A stretch of DNA of 64,000 nt from Arabiibacter massiliensis (lineage in GTDB: Bacteria; Actinomycetota; Coriobacteriia; Coriobacteriales; Eggerthellaceae): the NCBI RefSeq assembly GCF_900169505.1, contig NZ_LT827021.1, forward strand, positions 124,001 to 188,000. Direction: 5' to 3'. The notes below the pieces were generated by a model that saw nothing but the letters and a program-made list of their open reading frames with translations, did no database searches and was not told where the DNA came from. The position numbers and the translations under genes are program-made. This document shows, piece by piece, positions 52,227 through 60,972 of the stretch (the first letter of the stretch is position 1; each line of letters begins with the position of its first letter).

Positions 52227-54318
52227 GCTCGCCTGGGGAAACGTCCGCAAGTCGGTGTCCGACTTCGGCGTGTACTTCCTCACGGTCATGCTGGGCGTGG
52301 CCGTGTTCTACGCGTTCAACTCCATGACGGCCCAGCAGGGCGTGCTCGCGTTCTCGGAGACGCAGGACAAGATGTTCGAGCTTCTGGGCATGGTGATCGG
52401 CGGCGTGTCGGCGTTCATCGCGTGCGTGCTGGTGTTCCTGGTGGTGTACGCGAACCGCTTCCTCATCAAGCGGCGCAAGAAGGAGTTCGGGCTGTACCTG
52501 ATGCTGGGCATGGGAGCGGGCGACGTGGTGAAGATCGTCGCGCTCGAGTCGCTCATCGCAGGCGCGGCCTCGCTTGCGGCGGGCCTCGCGGTGGGTGTGG
52601 GCCTCTCGCAGCTTTTGCTGCAGGTCACGTCCGCCCTCTTCCAGGCGGACGTCGCCGGCATGGGCGGGTTCGCGTTCGTGTTCTCGGCCGACGCCCTCGT
52701 GCAGACCATCGCCGTGTTCGCCGTCATCTTCGTGGTCGCGGCCGCGCTGAACGCGCGCACGGTGGCCAAGGCGCGGCTCATCGACCTGCTGCATGCCGAG
52801 GCCAAGGGCGAGGACATGAGGCTCACGAGCCTGCCGCTCTCGCTCGTGCTGTTCGTAGCGGCCGTGGCGCTCATCGGCGTGGCGTACAAGCTGCTCGTCG
52901 ACAACGGCCTCATGGAGCCCTCGCCCGAGTTCGCGGCCGCAACGGTGCTCGTGTGCATCGGCACGGCGCTGTTCTTCTACGCGCTGTCGGGCTTTTTGCT
53001 GAAGCTCGTGCAGACGGTGCGGCCGCTGTACCTGCGCGGGCTCAACATGTTCACGCTGCGGCAGCTGAACGCCAAGGTGAACACGACGTTCGCGACGCTG
53101 TCCATCGTGTGCATGGTGCTGTTTTTGGCCCTCACCAGCGTGTGCGGCGGCTTGGGCATCCGCAACGCCTCCCTGGAGTCGATCGAGGGAGGAACCGACT
53201 ACAGCGCCACCGTGTCCACGAACTTCGGCACGTACACCGCGGATACGGGCTACGTGCCCGCCGAGCTGGGCACGTACGGGGAGTTCGCCGCGGCGCAGGG
53301 CTACGACATGGCCGCCGGCCTGCGCGCGAGCGCGAAGGCGGTGGGCGCGGGCGACTTCGACGCGCTCGTGGAGGGTTCGGCCCAGGTGGACATGCTGGTG
53401 GACCCGGACGACGGCCTGACCATGGGGGACGTGGAGGAAGCGAGCGGCCTTGCGCTCACCGACTTCGCCGGGGCCTCCGTGAACGCGGGCTACGAGGCGT
53501 ACCCCGTGTACCTGGCGAAGCTCTCGCAGGTGAACGCGGCGCTCGAGCTGGCGGGGCATCCGGCGCTCGAGCTGGGAGCGGGGGAGTGCGCGGTGTTCAG
53601 CGACTCCGACATCACGGCCGGGTTCTACGAGCGCGCAATCGAGAAGGGCGCGGAGGTCGAGGTGGGCGGACGGGCGTTCAAAATGGCGGCCTTCCGGAGC
53701 GAGAGCCTCATGACCACGCCGTTTCCGCTGAACACGGGCACCGTCGTGGTGCCGGACGACGCGATTCCCGCAAGCGCCGCCATCCTCCAGTCGCACCTGA
53801 GCGTGCAGTGCGCCTCCGACGAGGACGAGAAGGCGTTCGGCGAGCTGGCCTCCGCCGTGGCGGACACGACCGAGCCCGACACCTGGCCCGTCACGCGCTC
53901 GACGACGCGCACGCTCGTGGCCGAGCAGAACGTCGGTCTGTCCACCATCGTGGCGTATCTGGCCATCTACCTGGGCTTCGTGCTGGTGGTGGCGTGCGCG
54001 GCGATATTAGCCATCCAGCAGCTCTCCGACGCGTCCGACAGCGCCGGGCGCTACGGCCTGCTGCGCAAGCTCGGCGCGCCCGAGAACATGGTGGCGACGT
54101 CGCAGTTCGCGCAGGTGCTCGTGTACTTCCTGTTCCCGCTGCTGCTGGCCGTGGCGCACTCCGCCTGCGCGCTCGTGGTGGTCACCGACGTCGTGGCCGT
54201 GTTCGGCCACCTCGACATCGGCGCGACGGCCCTCGCCTGCGCCGCCTGCTTCCTCGCGGTCTACGGCGTGTACTTCGCCGTGACGTTCCTCGGCGCCAGG
54301 AAGCTGGCGCGGGGGTAG
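52216..54318 (+). CDS. ABC transporter permease, FtsX/BceB-like
   Basis: A 700-residue FtsX-domain permease with about ten membrane helices. The N-terminal FtsX segment (about 15-205, including KRRKKEFGLYLMLGMGAGDV, the family coupling loop) and further helices to about 310 are followed by an extracellular domain of about 240 residues (about 320-565). The last three helices carry DASDSAGRYGLLRKLGAPENMV. This large loop near helix seven-eight is diagnostic of BceB-type detoxification transporters. It overlaps the ATPase gene and ends at a bidirectional hairpin. Confidence 0.93.
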   Translation: MLVKLAWGNVRKSVSDFGVYFLTVMLGVAVFYAFNSMTAQQGVLAFSETQDKMFELLGMVIGGVSAFIACVLVFLVVYANRFLIKRRKKEFGLYLMLGMGAGDVVKIVALESLIAGAASLAAGLAVGVGLSQLLLQVTSALFQADVAGMGGFAFVFSADALVQTIAVFAVIFVVAAALNARTVAKARLIDLLHAEAKGEDMRLTSLPLSLVLFVAAVALIGVAYKLLVDNGLMEPSPEFAAATVLVCIGTALFFYALSGFLLKLVQTVRPLYLRGLNMFTLRQLNAKVNTTFATLSIVCMVLFLALTSVCGGLGIRNASLESIEGGTDYSATVSTNFGTYTADTGYVPAELGTYGEFAAAQGYDMAAGLRASAKAVGAGDFDALVEGSAQVDMLVDPDDGLTMGDVEEASGLALTDFAGASVNAGYEAYPVYLAKLSQVNAALELAGHPALELGAGECAVFSDSDITAGFYERAIEKGAEVEVGGRAFKMAAFRSESLMTTPFPLNTGTVVVPDDAIPASAAILQSHLSVQCASDEDEKAFGELASAVADTTEPDTWPVTRSTTRTLVAEQNVGLSTIVAYLAIYLGFVLVVACAAILAIQQLSDASDSAGRYGLLRKLGAPENMVATSQFAQVLVYFLFPLLLAVAHSACALVVVTDVVAVFGHLDIGATALACAACFLAVYGVYFAVTFLGARKLARG

Positions 54319-54335
54319 GGGCGAAGGCGGGAAAG

Positions 54336-54376
54336 GCAAGCGGGCCCGCAGGTTGAATCCCGCGGGCCCGCCTTGC
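54336..54376. terminator. Bidirectional terminator hairpin
   Basis: GCAAGCGGGCCCGC and GCGGGCCCGCCTTGC form a GC-rich stem with a 12-nt loop between the convergent permease and anti-sigma genes. Confidence 0.8.
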
Positions 54377-54395
54377 GCTCTGCGGGAGGCGGCGG

Positions 54396-55475
54396 CTACA
54401 GCACGAGGGCGGGCAGCACCTCGCCCGCGCGGTCGTTGGCGTTGTCGAGCGGCAGGGGGAAGGGGTCGCTGCTCGTCTCCACCACGGTTCCGTAGAGCGA
54501 GTGGAGCGCGCCTTCCTCCGCGTCGGTTTCGGGGAGGAGCTGCGACTGGCCGTTCTCGAAAGCGATCTTGATGGGGGCGGCGTGCAGCTCGATGACTTGG
54601 GTGGAGGTGCGGCCGTCCTCGAACGTCACCGTCACGGTGAGCGTCTGCCCGTCGAACAGGTCGACGACCGCGTTGAACGAATTGCCGTCCTCCGGATAAG
54701 GGTCGTTCGTCCACAGGCCGAAGCTCACCTCTCCGCTCGCCAGCTCGGGGAGGTCCTCCGCGGAGACGTCGACGGTGCCTCCGAGCAGCTTGGAGAAGTT
54801 CGCGCCCGCGAGCTTCTGGGGCGAGTCCTTCGGCAGGCCGTCGCCCCCGCTGATCGGCGTGACCATGTCGTAGCCGGCGAAGGTCCCCGTGCCGCGCTTC
54901 GTCGGCTTCCAGCTGAGGATCTCGGCCCACCGGTCGGGCTCTTCGCCGTGCGTGAAGCGCTCGCCGATCTGGCTGTATATCGCGCCGCGCGTGACGTTCA
55001 TCTGCACGCGGGCGATGCCCTCTCCCTCGATGCGGAAGAGGCAGCCGGTGAAGTACCCTTCCGTCTGGTAGTAGGGCGGGTTGTGCAGCCCCGTGCTCGT
55101 GTCCCGGTCGAAGACGACGGTGCCGTCTTGGCCGAGGGCGAGCATGGACGAGCCATCCGCAGCCCAGGCGCGCACGGAGAAGCCCGAGGCCGCCGCCGCG
55201 TCGGACATGGCGATGCCCGCAGGCGCGCCCTGGTCGAGCGAGGCCGTCACCAGGGGAATCCCGCCGGCGACGATGGCGGCCGCCGCCAGGCACGCCGCGG
55301 CGGGCACGGCCCAGCGGCGCAGGCCGCCGGAGGTCGCGCGCGGCGTGGGCTTCTGTCGGCCCGCGCCCTCGTGTGCGGCGCGCGCCTGTGAGGCCGTCCT
55401 GCGGTCCAGCTCGGGGGAGGGGGAGACGCGCTCCTGCAGCGCCGCGTACCGTTCCTTGAAATCATGCTCGTTCAT
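54396..55475 (-). CDS. Putative membrane-bound anti-sigma factor
   Basis: A 359-residue protein with about 50 cytoplasmic residues, one membrane helix (about 53-76, VPAAACLAAAAIVAGGIPLV) and a large outside domain of about 280 residues rich in beta strands. It starts inside the sigma factor stop (ATGA overlap), the classical layout for a co-translated anti-sigma factor. The outer domain would sense a signal, releasing the sigma factor. I do not see a zinc-binding ZAS motif (HxxxCxxC), so it belongs to another class. Function is inferred from operon position and topology. Confidence 0.8.
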   Translation of the reverse strand: MNEHDFKERYAALQERVSPSPELDRRTASQARAAHEGAGRQKPTPRATSGGLRRWAVPAAACLAAAAIVAGGIPLVTASLDQGAPAGIAMSDAAAASGFSVRAWAADGSSMLALGQDGTVVFDRDTSTGLHNPPYYQTEGYFTGCLFRIEGEGIARVQMNVTRGAIYSQIGERFTHGEEPDRWAEILSWKPTKRGTGTFAGYDMVTPISGGDGLPKDSPQKLAGANFSKLLGGTVDVSAEDLPELASGEVSFGLWTNDPYPEDGNSFNAVVDLFDGQTLTVTVTFEDGRTSTQVIELHAAPIKIAFENGQSQLLPETDAEEGALHSLYGTVVETSSDPFPLPLDNANDRAGEVLPALVL

Positions 55476-55987
55476 GAGCGTTCTCCTAAATCGATGCGAA
55501 GGGCCTTGCGTGCGCGGTGGAGATGGGATCGGACGGTGGCGGGCCGCTCGCCGGTGATCCGCGCGATCTCGTCGGTCGAGTAGCCCTCGTAGTAGTGCAG
55601 GTGCACGGCGGCCCGCTGCTTGTCGGTGAGGCGGGCGAGCGCGGCTTCCAGCCGGTCGAGCTCCCCGTCAGCCGCGGGTTCGGGCTCGGCCGGGCGCCCC
55701 CATTCCTCGGGGGCCAGCTCGTCGACCGACGCCCGCCGACGCCGCCAGGCCGCGCGATGCGCGTCGTTGCAGCAGTTCGAGGTCACGCGCAGAAGCCACG
55801 CCTTCTGGTGCTCCTCGTCGCGAAAGCGCATGCGCGACTGGAACAGCCGCAAAAACACGGTCTGGTACACGTCCTCGGCGTCGGCCGCGTTGCCCATGCG
55901 CGAGGTGGCCAGCCTCAGCACCGTGGGGCCCCAGCGGCCGATGGCGGCTTCGATGTCCGCGCCTTCCGTTTCGCTCTGTGGGTCCAT
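55472..55987 (-). CDS. ECF-type RNA polymerase sigma factor
   Basis: A 171-residue sigma-70 family factor with only regions 2 and 4. Region 2 (about 20-85) includes GNAADAEDVYQTVFLRLFQS and EHQKAWLLRVTSNCCNDAHR. Region 4 (about 112-165) includes LTDKQRAAVHLHYYEGYSTDEIARITGERPATVRSHLHRARKAL, the -35-binding helix. It likely directs transcription of a stress regulon, held inactive by the overlapping anti-sigma gene. AAGGAGATGG sits before ATG 55987. Confidence 0.95.
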   Translation of the reverse strand: MDPQSETEGADIEAAIGRWGPTVLRLATSRMGNAADAEDVYQTVFLRLFQSRMRFRDEEHQKAWLLRVTSNCCNDAHRAAWRRRRASVDELAPEEWGRPAEPEPAADGELDRLEAALARLTDKQRAAVHLHYYEGYSTDEIARITGERPATVRSHLHRARKALRIDLGERS

Positions 55988-56225
55988 ATGCCATCTCCTT
56001 TCGCAACCAACACGGATGCGGACCCCTGCATTGTTGCGGTTGCGGGGAAGTTTTTCGCGGCGCGCGCCCCGGTCCGGTAAACGCCGGGCGCACGCGACGC
56101 TGACGGCGCGGCAACGCGTACGCCGCCCGTGCCCGCACGCCGGACGTCGAAGCTTAGCATGGAAGCCGGGCGCTCCCCGCGCGGATGCGCCGCACGATGA
56201 TCGAGCCGAGGAACCCGGGGGAGCC

Positions 56226-57104
56226 ATGAGCCCAGCCTGCCCTGCATACCATCCCAAAAGCGCGCGCGTCGGGGTCGTCGACGTAGGCGGCGGCCTGCGC
56301 GGCGTGTTCGGCGCCGGGGTGCTCGACCGCTGCCTCGACGAGGGCGTCGCGTTCGGCTACTGCCTGGGCGTGTCGGCCGGCAGCGGCAACATGGTGGCCT
56401 ACCTGGCGGGCCAGCGCGGGCGCAACCGCCTGTTCTACACGGTGTACCCGCGCCGCAAGGAGTACATGAGCGTGCGCAACCTCGTGCGCAAGGGCTCCTA
56501 CCTCGACCTCGATTACGTGTATTCGGTGCTCTCGAACTCCGACGGCGAGTACCCGCTCGACTACGACGCGCTGCTCGCGAACCCGTCCTCGCTCACCGTG
56601 GTGGCCACCGACGCGGCCGACGGCACGCCGGTGTACTTCCGCAAAAGCGACCTCAAGCGCGACGACTTCGGCATCCTCAAGGCCTCGAGCGGCATCCCCG
56701 TTGCGTGCCGGCCGTGCCGCTGGGAGGGGCGCGTGTACTTCGACGGCGGCATCGCCGACCCGGTGCCGGTGGAGCGCGCGCTGTCCGACGGCTGCGAGCG
56801 CGTCGTGGTCATCCTCACGCGGCCGCGCGACTACGTGCGCTCCTTCAAGCGCGACCGCCTGGCGTGCCGGCTGCTCTCCGCGCGGTTCCCCCGCACCGCC
56901 GAGGCGCTGCGCCTGCGCGCGCTGCGCTACAACCTGTCCGTCGCGCGCGCCAAGGAGCTGGAACGGGAGGGCCGCGCGCTCATCGTGGCGCCCGACGACT
57001 GCTGCGGCGTGGACACGCTCACGCGGGACCCCGAGAGCCTCGAGCGCCTCTACGAGAAAGGCTACCGCGCCGCCGAGGCCGCCCTCGCGTTCGCGGCGGG
57101 GTAG
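56226..57104 (+). CDS. Patatin-like phospholipase
   Basis: A 292-residue YchK/RssA-like patatin protein. The oxyanion loop DVGGGLRGVFGAGVLD (20-34), the nucleophile Ser50 in GVSAGSGN (G-x-S-x-G), and the Asp of the dyad in FDGGIADPVPV near 173 are all present, so it should be an active acyl hydrolase acting on phospholipid or other lipid esters in the cytosol. It has no signal peptide. GGGGGAG is 2 nt before the ATG. It is a single gene, divergent from the sigma operon, followed by tRNA genes on the other strand. Confidence 0.93.
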   Translation: MSPACPAYHPKSARVGVVDVGGGLRGVFGAGVLDRCLDEGVAFGYCLGVSAGSGNMVAYLAGQRGRNRLFYTVYPRRKEYMSVRNLVRKGSYLDLDYVYSVLSNSDGEYPLDYDALLANPSSLTVVATDAADGTPVYFRKSDLKRDDFGILKASSGIPVACRPCRWEGRVYFDGGIADPVPVERALSDGCERVVVILTRPRDYVRSFKRDRLACRLLSARFPRTAEALRLRALRYNLSVARAKELEREGRALIVAPDDCCGVDTLTRDPESLERLYEKGYRAAEAALAFAAG

Positions 57105-57128
57105 GGGAATTGCCGCCTCGAGGGCATG

Positions 57129-57150
57129 AAAAAAGCCCCTGTCGGGGCTT
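57129..57150 (-). terminator. Terminator of tRNA-Lys/tRNA-His unit
   Basis: On the minus strand AAGCCCCGACAGGGGCTTTTTT is a compact stem-loop with a T run just after tRNA-Lys. On the + strand it also follows the patatin gene stop by 25 nt. Confidence 0.88.
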
Positions 57151-57160
57151 CGGATTCAAA

Positions 57161-57236
57161 TGGTGGACTGTCGGGGACTCGAACCCCGGACCTTGGGATT
57201 AAGAGTCCCCTGCTCTACCAACTAAGCTAACAGTCC
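57161..57236 (-). tRNA. tRNA-Lys(CTT)
   Basis: Minus strand: acceptor GGACTGT/ACAGTCC, anticodon loop CTCTTAA (anticodon CTT), T arm CGGGGTTCGAGTCCCCG, encoded CCA. About 98 nt downstream of tRNA-His on the same strand. Confidence 0.97.
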
Positions 57237-57334
57237 GAAAGTAACGCCTATGTCAAAGTACCTCATGCGCAAAGCGCTGGATTATTCTAATGTGCAAAAC
57301 CAGCAATTGCAAGAACTATTTTTCAAAATAATGC

Positions 57335-57412
57335 TGGGGTGGATGATGGGACTCGAACCCACGACCTCCAGAGCCACAATCTGGCGTTCTAGCCAACTGA
57401 ACTACACCCACC
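57335..57412 (-). tRNA. tRNA-His(GTG)
   Basis: Minus strand: acceptor GTGGGTG/CATCCAC with the extra G(-1) opposite C73, anticodon loop TTGTGGC (anticodon GTG), T arm CGTGGGTTCGAGTCCCATC, encoded CCA at 57335-57337. Confidence 0.96.
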
Positions 57413-57630
57413 AAGGCGCAAGGTGGAAGTATACGTATTTTCGATTCCCAGCGCAAGAGGTGATTATGGACAAATTGTATCAGCCATGCCCCGGAGGCGC
57501 GCCGGGCCCCCTCGATCGAGTAGTATTACTTCCGTCACGACGCCGAAACGGCACGTCAGAGGGCTTGCCATGCGGCGCCACCCGGTCGGGGCTCACAGCC
57601 TCGACCCCCTCATCAACCTAGGAGCGAAAC

Positions 57631-59103
57631 GTGGATACCAAGCAATCGTCTGAAAAGCGGTTCGCGCTCTTGATCGACGCCGACAACGTGTCGGCCAAGT
57701 ACATCAAGCCCATCACCGACGAGCTGTCGAAGTACGGCACCGTCACCTACAAGCGCATCTACGGCGACTGGACGCTCACGCTCCACGCCAAATGGAAGGA
57801 CGCGCTGCTGGAGAACTCCATCACGCCCATCCAGCAGTTCGGCTACACGCAGGGCAAGAACGCCACCGACTCGGCCATGATCATCGACGCGATGGACATC
57901 CTGTACACGCGCTCGGTGGAGGGCTTCTGCATCGTGTCGAGCGACAGCGACTTCACGCGGCTCGCCAGCCGCATCCGCGAGAGCGGCCTCACGGTCATCG
58001 GCATGGGGGAGAAGAAGACGCCCGTGCCGTTCCGCAAGGCGTGCGACATCTTCACCACGCTCGAGCTGCTGCTGCCCAACGCCGGCGCCAACGCGAAGTC
58101 GAACGGCCGGGCCAAGGGCGCGCGCCCGGAGCAGGCCGTCTCGACCGGCGCGCAGAACGCCGGGCCGTCGATCGAGGAGATCGAGCAGGCCGTGGTGAAC
58201 ATCATCACCGACAACCTGAACAACGGCAAGTCCACCGGCCTCGGCGAGGTGGGCAGCCGCCTCTTGAAGCGCTATCCGGACTTCGACGTGCGCAGCTACG
58301 GCACGAACCAGTTGAAGAAGCTGCTCGACGAGTTCGGGGGCGTCGTGGTCACCAAGGACGGCAGCTCGGTGACCGTCGAGCTCGCCGAGGACAAGGAGGG
58401 CGCGAAGGAGCCCGTCCGCAAGCCCGCTAAGGAGGCGCCGGCGAAGGAGCCCGAGCCCGAGGAGCCGGCCGAGAAGCCCGAGGCGGCCGCCGAGGAGGAG
58501 CCCTCCGCCAAGCCCGCAGCACGCCGCTCGCCGCGCCGCCGCCGCGAGCACGCCGCCGCCCCGGTCGAGGCCGCCGAGCGCCCGGCGCAGGAGGCCTCGC
58601 CCGTCGAGTCGCCGGTCGAGCCGGAAGCGGCTGCCGAGCCCGTCGCCGAGCAGGACGCTTCCGAAGCGCCCGCTCGCAAGCCGGCCCGTCGCGGCAAGCG
58701 CGGCGGGGCCAAGCGCTCCCGCGCGCAGACGTCCCAGCCGGAGCAGGAGGCCCCGGCGGAGGCGGCGCAGGAGCCCGCGCCCGCGTCCGAGCCCGAGCCT
58801 GCCGCGTCCGCGGAGGCGCCCGCCAAGCGCCGCGCACCCCGCGCGAAGAAGCCCGCAGCCGCGCCTGCCCCCGAGCAGCCCGCCGGGCAGGCCTCGCCCG
58901 ACCGTTTCATCCGCCAGCTCGTGCGCGAGTCCGGCGCGGAGGGCATCGCCATCTCCGAGCTCGCCAAACGCGTGCGCGCCACGTACCGCGACTTCAAGGT
59001 GCGCGATCTGGGCTATCCGCAGTTCCGCGCCTACGTGGCCGACCTAGACGACGTCGACATCGAGAAGGTGGGCAAGGACTTCATCGCGCGCCTGGCGGAG
59101 TAG
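57631..59103 (+). CDS. NYN-domain (LabA/PIN-like) protein with OST-HTH domains
   Basis: A 490-residue protein. Residues about 10-150 are an NYN/LabA-type PIN-like nuclease domain: FALLIDADNVSAKY (acidic pair), GKNATDSAMIIDAMD, and CIVSSDSDFTRLASRIRESG with catalytic acids. An OST-HTH/LOTUS-like domain spans about 178-255 (IEEIEQAVVNIITDNLNNGKSTGLGEVGSRLLKRYPDFDVRSYG), and a second one spans about 425-488. A 165-residue Ala/Pro/Glu-rich disordered linker with basic patches joins them. This architecture suggests RNA binding and cleavage. Start is GTG 57631 with AGGAG upstream. It is a single gene. Confidence 0.92.
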   Translation: MDTKQSSEKRFALLIDADNVSAKYIKPITDELSKYGTVTYKRIYGDWTLTLHAKWKDALLENSITPIQQFGYTQGKNATDSAMIIDAMDILYTRSVEGFCIVSSDSDFTRLASRIRESGLTVIGMGEKKTPVPFRKACDIFTTLELLLPNAGANAKSNGRAKGARPEQAVSTGAQNAGPSIEEIEQAVVNIITDNLNNGKSTGLGEVGSRLLKRYPDFDVRSYGTNQLKKLLDEFGGVVVTKDGSSVTVELAEDKEGAKEPVRKPAKEAPAKEPEPEEPAEKPEAAAEEEPSAKPAARRSPRRRREHAAAPVEAAERPAQEASPVESPVEPEAAAEPVAEQDASEAPARKPARRGKRGGAKRSRAQTSQPEQEAPAEAAQEPAPASEPEPAASAEAPAKRRAPRAKKPAAAPAPEQPAGQASPDRFIRQLVRESGAEGIAISELAKRVRATYRDFKVRDLGYPQFRAYVADLDDVDIEKVGKDFIARLAE

Positions 59104-59278
59104 CCCACGCGCCGAGCGCACGACCGTTCAACGTCTCGTTGACAGTTGTGCACAGCAAAGTTTCATAGTCCCTGCTCAAGCATGGGAAGCGAAGATCGAG
59201 CGCGCTCGGCCGAATGTGGCCGGGCGCGCTTTCGTGGTATGCTCCTCGCCGAAAAAAACCTGAGCGGAGAGGGGCGGT

Positions 59279-59854
59279 ATGAAGAAGATCGTCATGCTCG
59301 TCGCGGCTGTGGCGCTCGTCGCGGCCGGCGTGTTCGGAACCATCGCCGTGCAGCGCACGCTCGAGCCGAGCGTCTCGCTGTCCTCCACGTCCATCCAGGA
59401 GCAGCTGTCCAACTGCAGCGAGCTGGCCACGGCCAAGCTCGAGTACCGCGGCCTCGTGCGCTACGAGCAGGGCGACATCGACTTCATCAACAAGAAGGCC
59501 TTCTCGATGGTCTACGACGCCGAGGTGCGCGCGGGCGTCGACCTGTCGCAGGCTTCCGTCGACATCAGCGGCAACGTGGTCACGGTGAGGCTGCCCGCCG
59601 CCAAGATGCTGGGCGTGGAGATCGATCCGGAGTCCATCGAGTTCTACGATTCCTCGTTCGCGCTGTTCAACTGGGAGAACCGCCAGGATACCACCGAGGC
59701 GCTCAAACTCGCCCAGCAGGACGCCGACGGCAAGGTGGATCAGACCGACATGCTCGCCGAGGCCACCGAGCAGGCGCACACCCTCGTGGAGAACCTGCTG
59801 CGGCCCTTCACCGAGGGCGACAACGCCTACACCATCCAAGTGGTCGACGCGTAG
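59279..59854 (+). CDS. DUF4230 domain protein
   Basis: A 191-residue exported or membrane-anchored protein: N-terminal hydrophobic helix (3-25) followed by a DUF4230-type domain (about 35-185) with LSNCSELATAKLEYRGLVRY, AFSMVYDAEVRAGVDLSQASVDISGNVVTVRLPAAKML and a helical end. The role of the family is unknown. GGAGAGGGG lies before the ATG. It is a single gene, followed by a stem-loop. Confidence 0.88.
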   Translation: MKKIVMLVAAVALVAAGVFGTIAVQRTLEPSVSLSSTSIQEQLSNCSELATAKLEYRGLVRYEQGDIDFINKKAFSMVYDAEVRAGVDLSQASVDISGNVVTVRLPAAKMLGVEIDPESIEFYDSSFALFNWENRQDTTEALKLAQQDADGKVDQTDMLAEATEQAHTLVENLLRPFTEGDNAYTIQVVDA

Positions 59855-59894
59855 GGTCCTCCGCGCTCCCGATCGGGTGCCCTGTCGCGAAAAC

Positions 59895-59941
59895 CCCGCG
59901 CAAAGCACCACTTGTGACGGTTTTGCGCGGGCCGGCGGAGC
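59895..59941 (+). terminator. Stem-loop after the DUF4230 gene
   Basis: A 10-bp perfect stem CCCGCGCAAA/TTTGCGCGGG with a 27-nt loop lies 41 nt after the stop codon. It lacks a T run, so it may be a weak terminator. Confidence 0.5.
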
Positions 59942-59998
59942 GTTCAGCTTGATACGGAAGACGGCGACCTGGGGTTTTGCCGAAGGCTTCCAAAACAT

Positions 59999-60036
59999 GC
60001 GCGGGATCCGAGCGCCAAAGGGCCCGAATCCCGCGC
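59999..60036 (-). terminator. Stem-loop downstream of tRNA-Leu
   Basis: GCGCGGGAT/ATCCCGCGC is a 9-bp perfect stem; on the minus strand it is followed by GTTTTGG. A second perfect stem, GGGGCGGCC/GGCCGCCCC, lies at 60084-60111, right after the tRNA end. One or both should end the tRNA-Leu transcript. Confidence 0.6.
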
Positions 60037-60114
60037 AGAACGGTACCAATGGGTGCGGCCTCTTTTAACAATCTGACGCTGCCGGGGCGGCCGTCTGCCG
60101 ATGGCCGCCCCCGA

Positions 60115-60199
60115 TGGTGCGGGCGAAAGGACTTGAACCTTCACGAGTTTTCCCACCAGAACCTAAATCTGGCGCGTCTGCCAATTCCGCCACGCCCGC
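60115..60199 (-). tRNA. tRNA-Leu(TAG)
   Basis: Minus strand: acceptor GCGGGCG/CGCCCGC, class II extra arm TGGGAAAACTCGT, anticodon loop TTTAGGT (anticodon TAG), T arm GAAGGTTCAAGTCCTTT, encoded CCA. Confidence 0.96.
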
Positions 60200-60300
60200 A
60201 CGCGGTTGCGCGCGCCCGGAAGGCGCGCAGCGACCATGATAGCAAAAAGCCGGCCGTTTGGAAGCGGCAACCTGCGCCCTGCCGCGAGCCGCGCGCGGCC

Positions 60301-60663
60301 TCATGCCAAAAAGCGCCCCAGCAGAAAGCCGGCCACCACGCTCAGGGCCGAGAACAGAGCCGCGAGCCCGATGAGCCGCGCGTCGCGCCTGCGGGCGCGC
60401 TCCCGCTCGATCTCCTCGCGGCGCAGGGCGGGGAAGTAGGAGTAGCCGTCCGAGGTGATGGCCACCACCGAGCCGCGGCGCTCGTCGGGCCTCACGGCCA
60501 GCGCGCCGCGCTCTATGAGCTCGCGCTGCAGGTCGTCGTCGGGCCGATAGGGGAATGCGCAGCGGTACACCAGCTCGCCGTCCACGGTGCACGTGGCGCG
60601 CTCGTAGTCGATGAGGCGGTCGAGCTCGCGCTCCTGCATGATATTGAGTTCGATGTCGGGCAT
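60301..60663 (-). CDS. Small membrane-tail protein, hypothetical
   Basis: A 120-residue protein. The first 85 residues form a soluble domain (IELNIMQERELDRLIDYERATCTVDGELVYRCAFPYRPDDDLQRELIERGAL), then a basic helix RREEIERERARRRDARL and one C-terminal membrane helix (about 97-118, LIGLAALFSALSVVAGFLLG), so it may be tail-anchored with its bulk in the cytosol. I do not recognise a family. GGAAGG is 7 nt before the ATG. It is a single gene between tRNA-Leu and tig. Confidence 0.75.
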   Translation of the reverse strand: MPDIELNIMQERELDRLIDYERATCTVDGELVYRCAFPYRPDDDLQRELIERGALAVRPDERRGSVVAITSDGYSYFPALRREEIERERARRRDARLIGLAALFSALSVVAGFLLGRFLA

Positions 60664-60972
60664 GGGGGGCCTTCCGCTGCTGCGTTTGTTTTTCGATTGC
60701 CCCCATGATACCGTGCGAGCGCCCCCGATGGTAGCGTTAAACCGATTCGTAACCGGCCAGCGGAGGAGAAGGCGCAGGCCCGCGTGCTTTTCGTCGGTTC
60801 TTCGTGAACGTGGGTGAAGTTCCCTTCCTCAGAAGGTCCACATGTGCGATAATTCCGTCTCGGTGTGCTCGGCGCGTGATGCAGGATCGCAGCGTCCGCG
60901 GAAGGGGACGGTCGCGCGGGCAACGCCGCTCGATGCCGCAAGGCGATACATGAAATGATGGAGGACAGCTAC

